Shown in pieces: positions 63,184 to 64,000 of a stretch of 64,000 nucleotides of DNA. Source of the stretch: Janibacter melonis (GTDB lineage: Bacteria > Actinomycetota > Actinomycetes > Actinomycetales > Dermatophilaceae). The position numbers were made by a program, and so were the translations under genes. The stretch lies in assembly GCF_020567375.1 (NCBI RefSeq), contig NZ_JAJBZM010000001.1, forward strand, positions 543,396-607,395. Direction: 5' to 3'. How positions within the stretch are numbered: position 1 is the stretch's first letter; each line of letters begins with the position of its first letter. Under the pieces are notes generated by a model that did no database searches, was not told where the DNA came from, and saw only the letters and a list, made by a program, of their open reading frames with translations.

Positions 63184-64000
63184 TCAGGCGGCGGGCAGCC
63201 GGATGCCGTGGGTGACGAGCTGGTCGAGCAGCACGGCGAGCCGGTAGCGGGGGTCGGCCCGCAGGGCCGCCTCGAGCGCGACGCCGGCCAGGGCACCGCT
63301 GCCGGACCACCAGGCCACCTGCCCGACGACGGTGAGCAGCGGCGCGCTGCGCGGCTCGGGCACCCGGTGCACGACGCCGCACAGCCGGTCGAGCAGGGCC
63401 TCGACGTCGAGCGCCGCCGGGTCGTCGACCTCTCCCCCGCGGCTGCCCGTCGCCTCATGGGTCCACGAGCAGCAGCGCGCCGCCGCGGCGGCGGTGCGCA
63501 GGTCCTCGGGGTCGATGCCGGGCACCGCGTCCGGCCCGGGGGTGAGGACGGCGAGGAGGGCGTCGCGCCAGGCCCGGTCGCGCAACGACACGACGAGGTC
63601 GGCGACGACGTCGTCGTCGAGGTCGTCGACCGGCTCCCGGGCGCGCAGGACGGCCGTCCAGGCGGCCGTCGCCGCAGCCCGGCCCCGGGGCCCCGTCGGC
63701 CGGTGCGCGAGGAGCGTCTCGACGAGCGCGCTGCCCGGGTGGGTGCCAGGTGCGACCTGCTCCGCGAGGTCCGACCGCGTCCGCAGGGGCGCTCGTCCGT
63801 GGGCGACCAGCCCGGCGACACCGGGCACCCTGCTCGCCTCGGGGAGCACGACGCCGTCCTCCTCCCACCCCTCGACGTCGCGGTCCGGCGAGTGCCACCG
63901 CCCGTCGCGCACGACGACGACCGGGCTGCACCCGATGACGCCTCGGTCGACGAGACCCGCGAGGACTGCGCGCATCCGGGCGGACGCACCGGGACGGGTC
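63184..64000 (-). CDS. DUF4192 protein (5' end outside the window)
   Basis: The frame is open from the window edge to a TGA at 63184-63186, giving at least 272 residues. Near the start VVVVRDGRWHS matches the DUF4192 family, and VAHGRAPLRTRSDLAEQVAP and the closing VAWWSGSGALAGVALEAALRADPRYRLAVLLDQLV are typical of its C-terminal half. DUF4192 proteins are actinobacterial, of unknown function. The first part is missing, so an apparent ATG at 63975 is not taken as the start. It is transcribed toward metX, whose riboswitch promoter begins 40 bases downstream. Confidence 0.82.
   Translation of the reverse strand, partial: TRPGASARMRAVLAGLVDRGVIGCSPVVVVRDGRWHSPDRDVEGWEEDGVVLPEASRVPGVAGLVAHGRAPLRTRSDLAEQVAPGTHPGSALVETLLAHRPTGPRGRAAATAAWTAVLRAREPVDDLDDDVVADLVVSLRDRAWRDALLAVLTPGPDAVPGIDPEDLRTAAAAARCCSWTHEATGSRGGEVDDPAALDVEALLDRLCGVVHRVPEPRSAPLLTVVGQVAWWSGSGALAGVALEAALRADPRYRLAVLLDQLVTHGIRLPAA

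Overview
This window is about 72-73% GC, with genes packed tightly on both strands. It looks like the chromosome of a high-GC actinobacterium, most likely a Micrococcales member near Intrasporangiaceae or Dermatophilaceae; that placement is an inference from gene content. Pointers are the order wag31-yggT-sepF-yggS-pgeF-ftsZ-ftsQ-murC without ftsA, an HrdB-like primary sigma factor, a SAM-IV-type riboswitch before metX, and TANNNT -10 boxes that often sit exactly at -12 to -7 of the start codon (leaderless genes). The MurE motif DNPR suggests meso-diaminopimelate peptidoglycan. No tRNA, rRNA, CRISPR array, integrase or transposase was seen.

Layout. (1) 1-3780: a GntR/UTRA regulator (partial), an ADP-ribosylglycohydrolase, an NCS1 permease and a PfkB kinase form an overlapping operon that resembles E. 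coli yegTUVW in content. (2) 3831-4712: a BtuF-like cobalamin-binding protein. (3) About 5040-8000: a lower-GC island whose left edge cuts off a secreted-protein gene. It holds an Mrr-type restriction endonuclease, a TRAFAC-like P-loop NTPase and a small overlapping partner, and is the best candidate for an undescribed defence system. (4) 8059-24826: excalibur and HNH secreted proteins, an M20 peptidase, a GH3 hydrolase, kynurenine-pathway genes (kynA, kynU, a formamidase-like hydrolase), manA, a YibE/F membrane protein, an MFS transporter and a 5'-nucleotidase. Intergenic REP-like repeats and a striking G/C-homopolymer palindrome lie among them. (5) 24997-33425: ptrB, dnaE1, an acyl-CoA ligase and rluD. 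(6) 33418-54588: a minus-strand division and cell-wall superoperon from mraZ through rsmH, ftsL, ftsI, murE, murF, mraY, murD, ftsW, murG, murC, ftsQ, ftsZ, pgeF, yggS, sepF and yggT to wag31, followed by a DksA-like gene and lspA. Most junctions are ATGA or GTGA overlaps. (7) 54958-59426: a MoxR ATPase, DUF58 and transglutaminase operon. (8) 59515-64000: the primary sigma factor, a universal stress protein, metX under a SAM-IV-type riboswitch, and a DUF4192 gene that runs off the window.

A genome-scale signal runs through the window. The octamer CGAAGGGG/CCCCTTCG occurs about 50 times by hand count, far above composition, and repeatedly forms inverted pairs. These make hairpins at several terminators and also inside coding regions.
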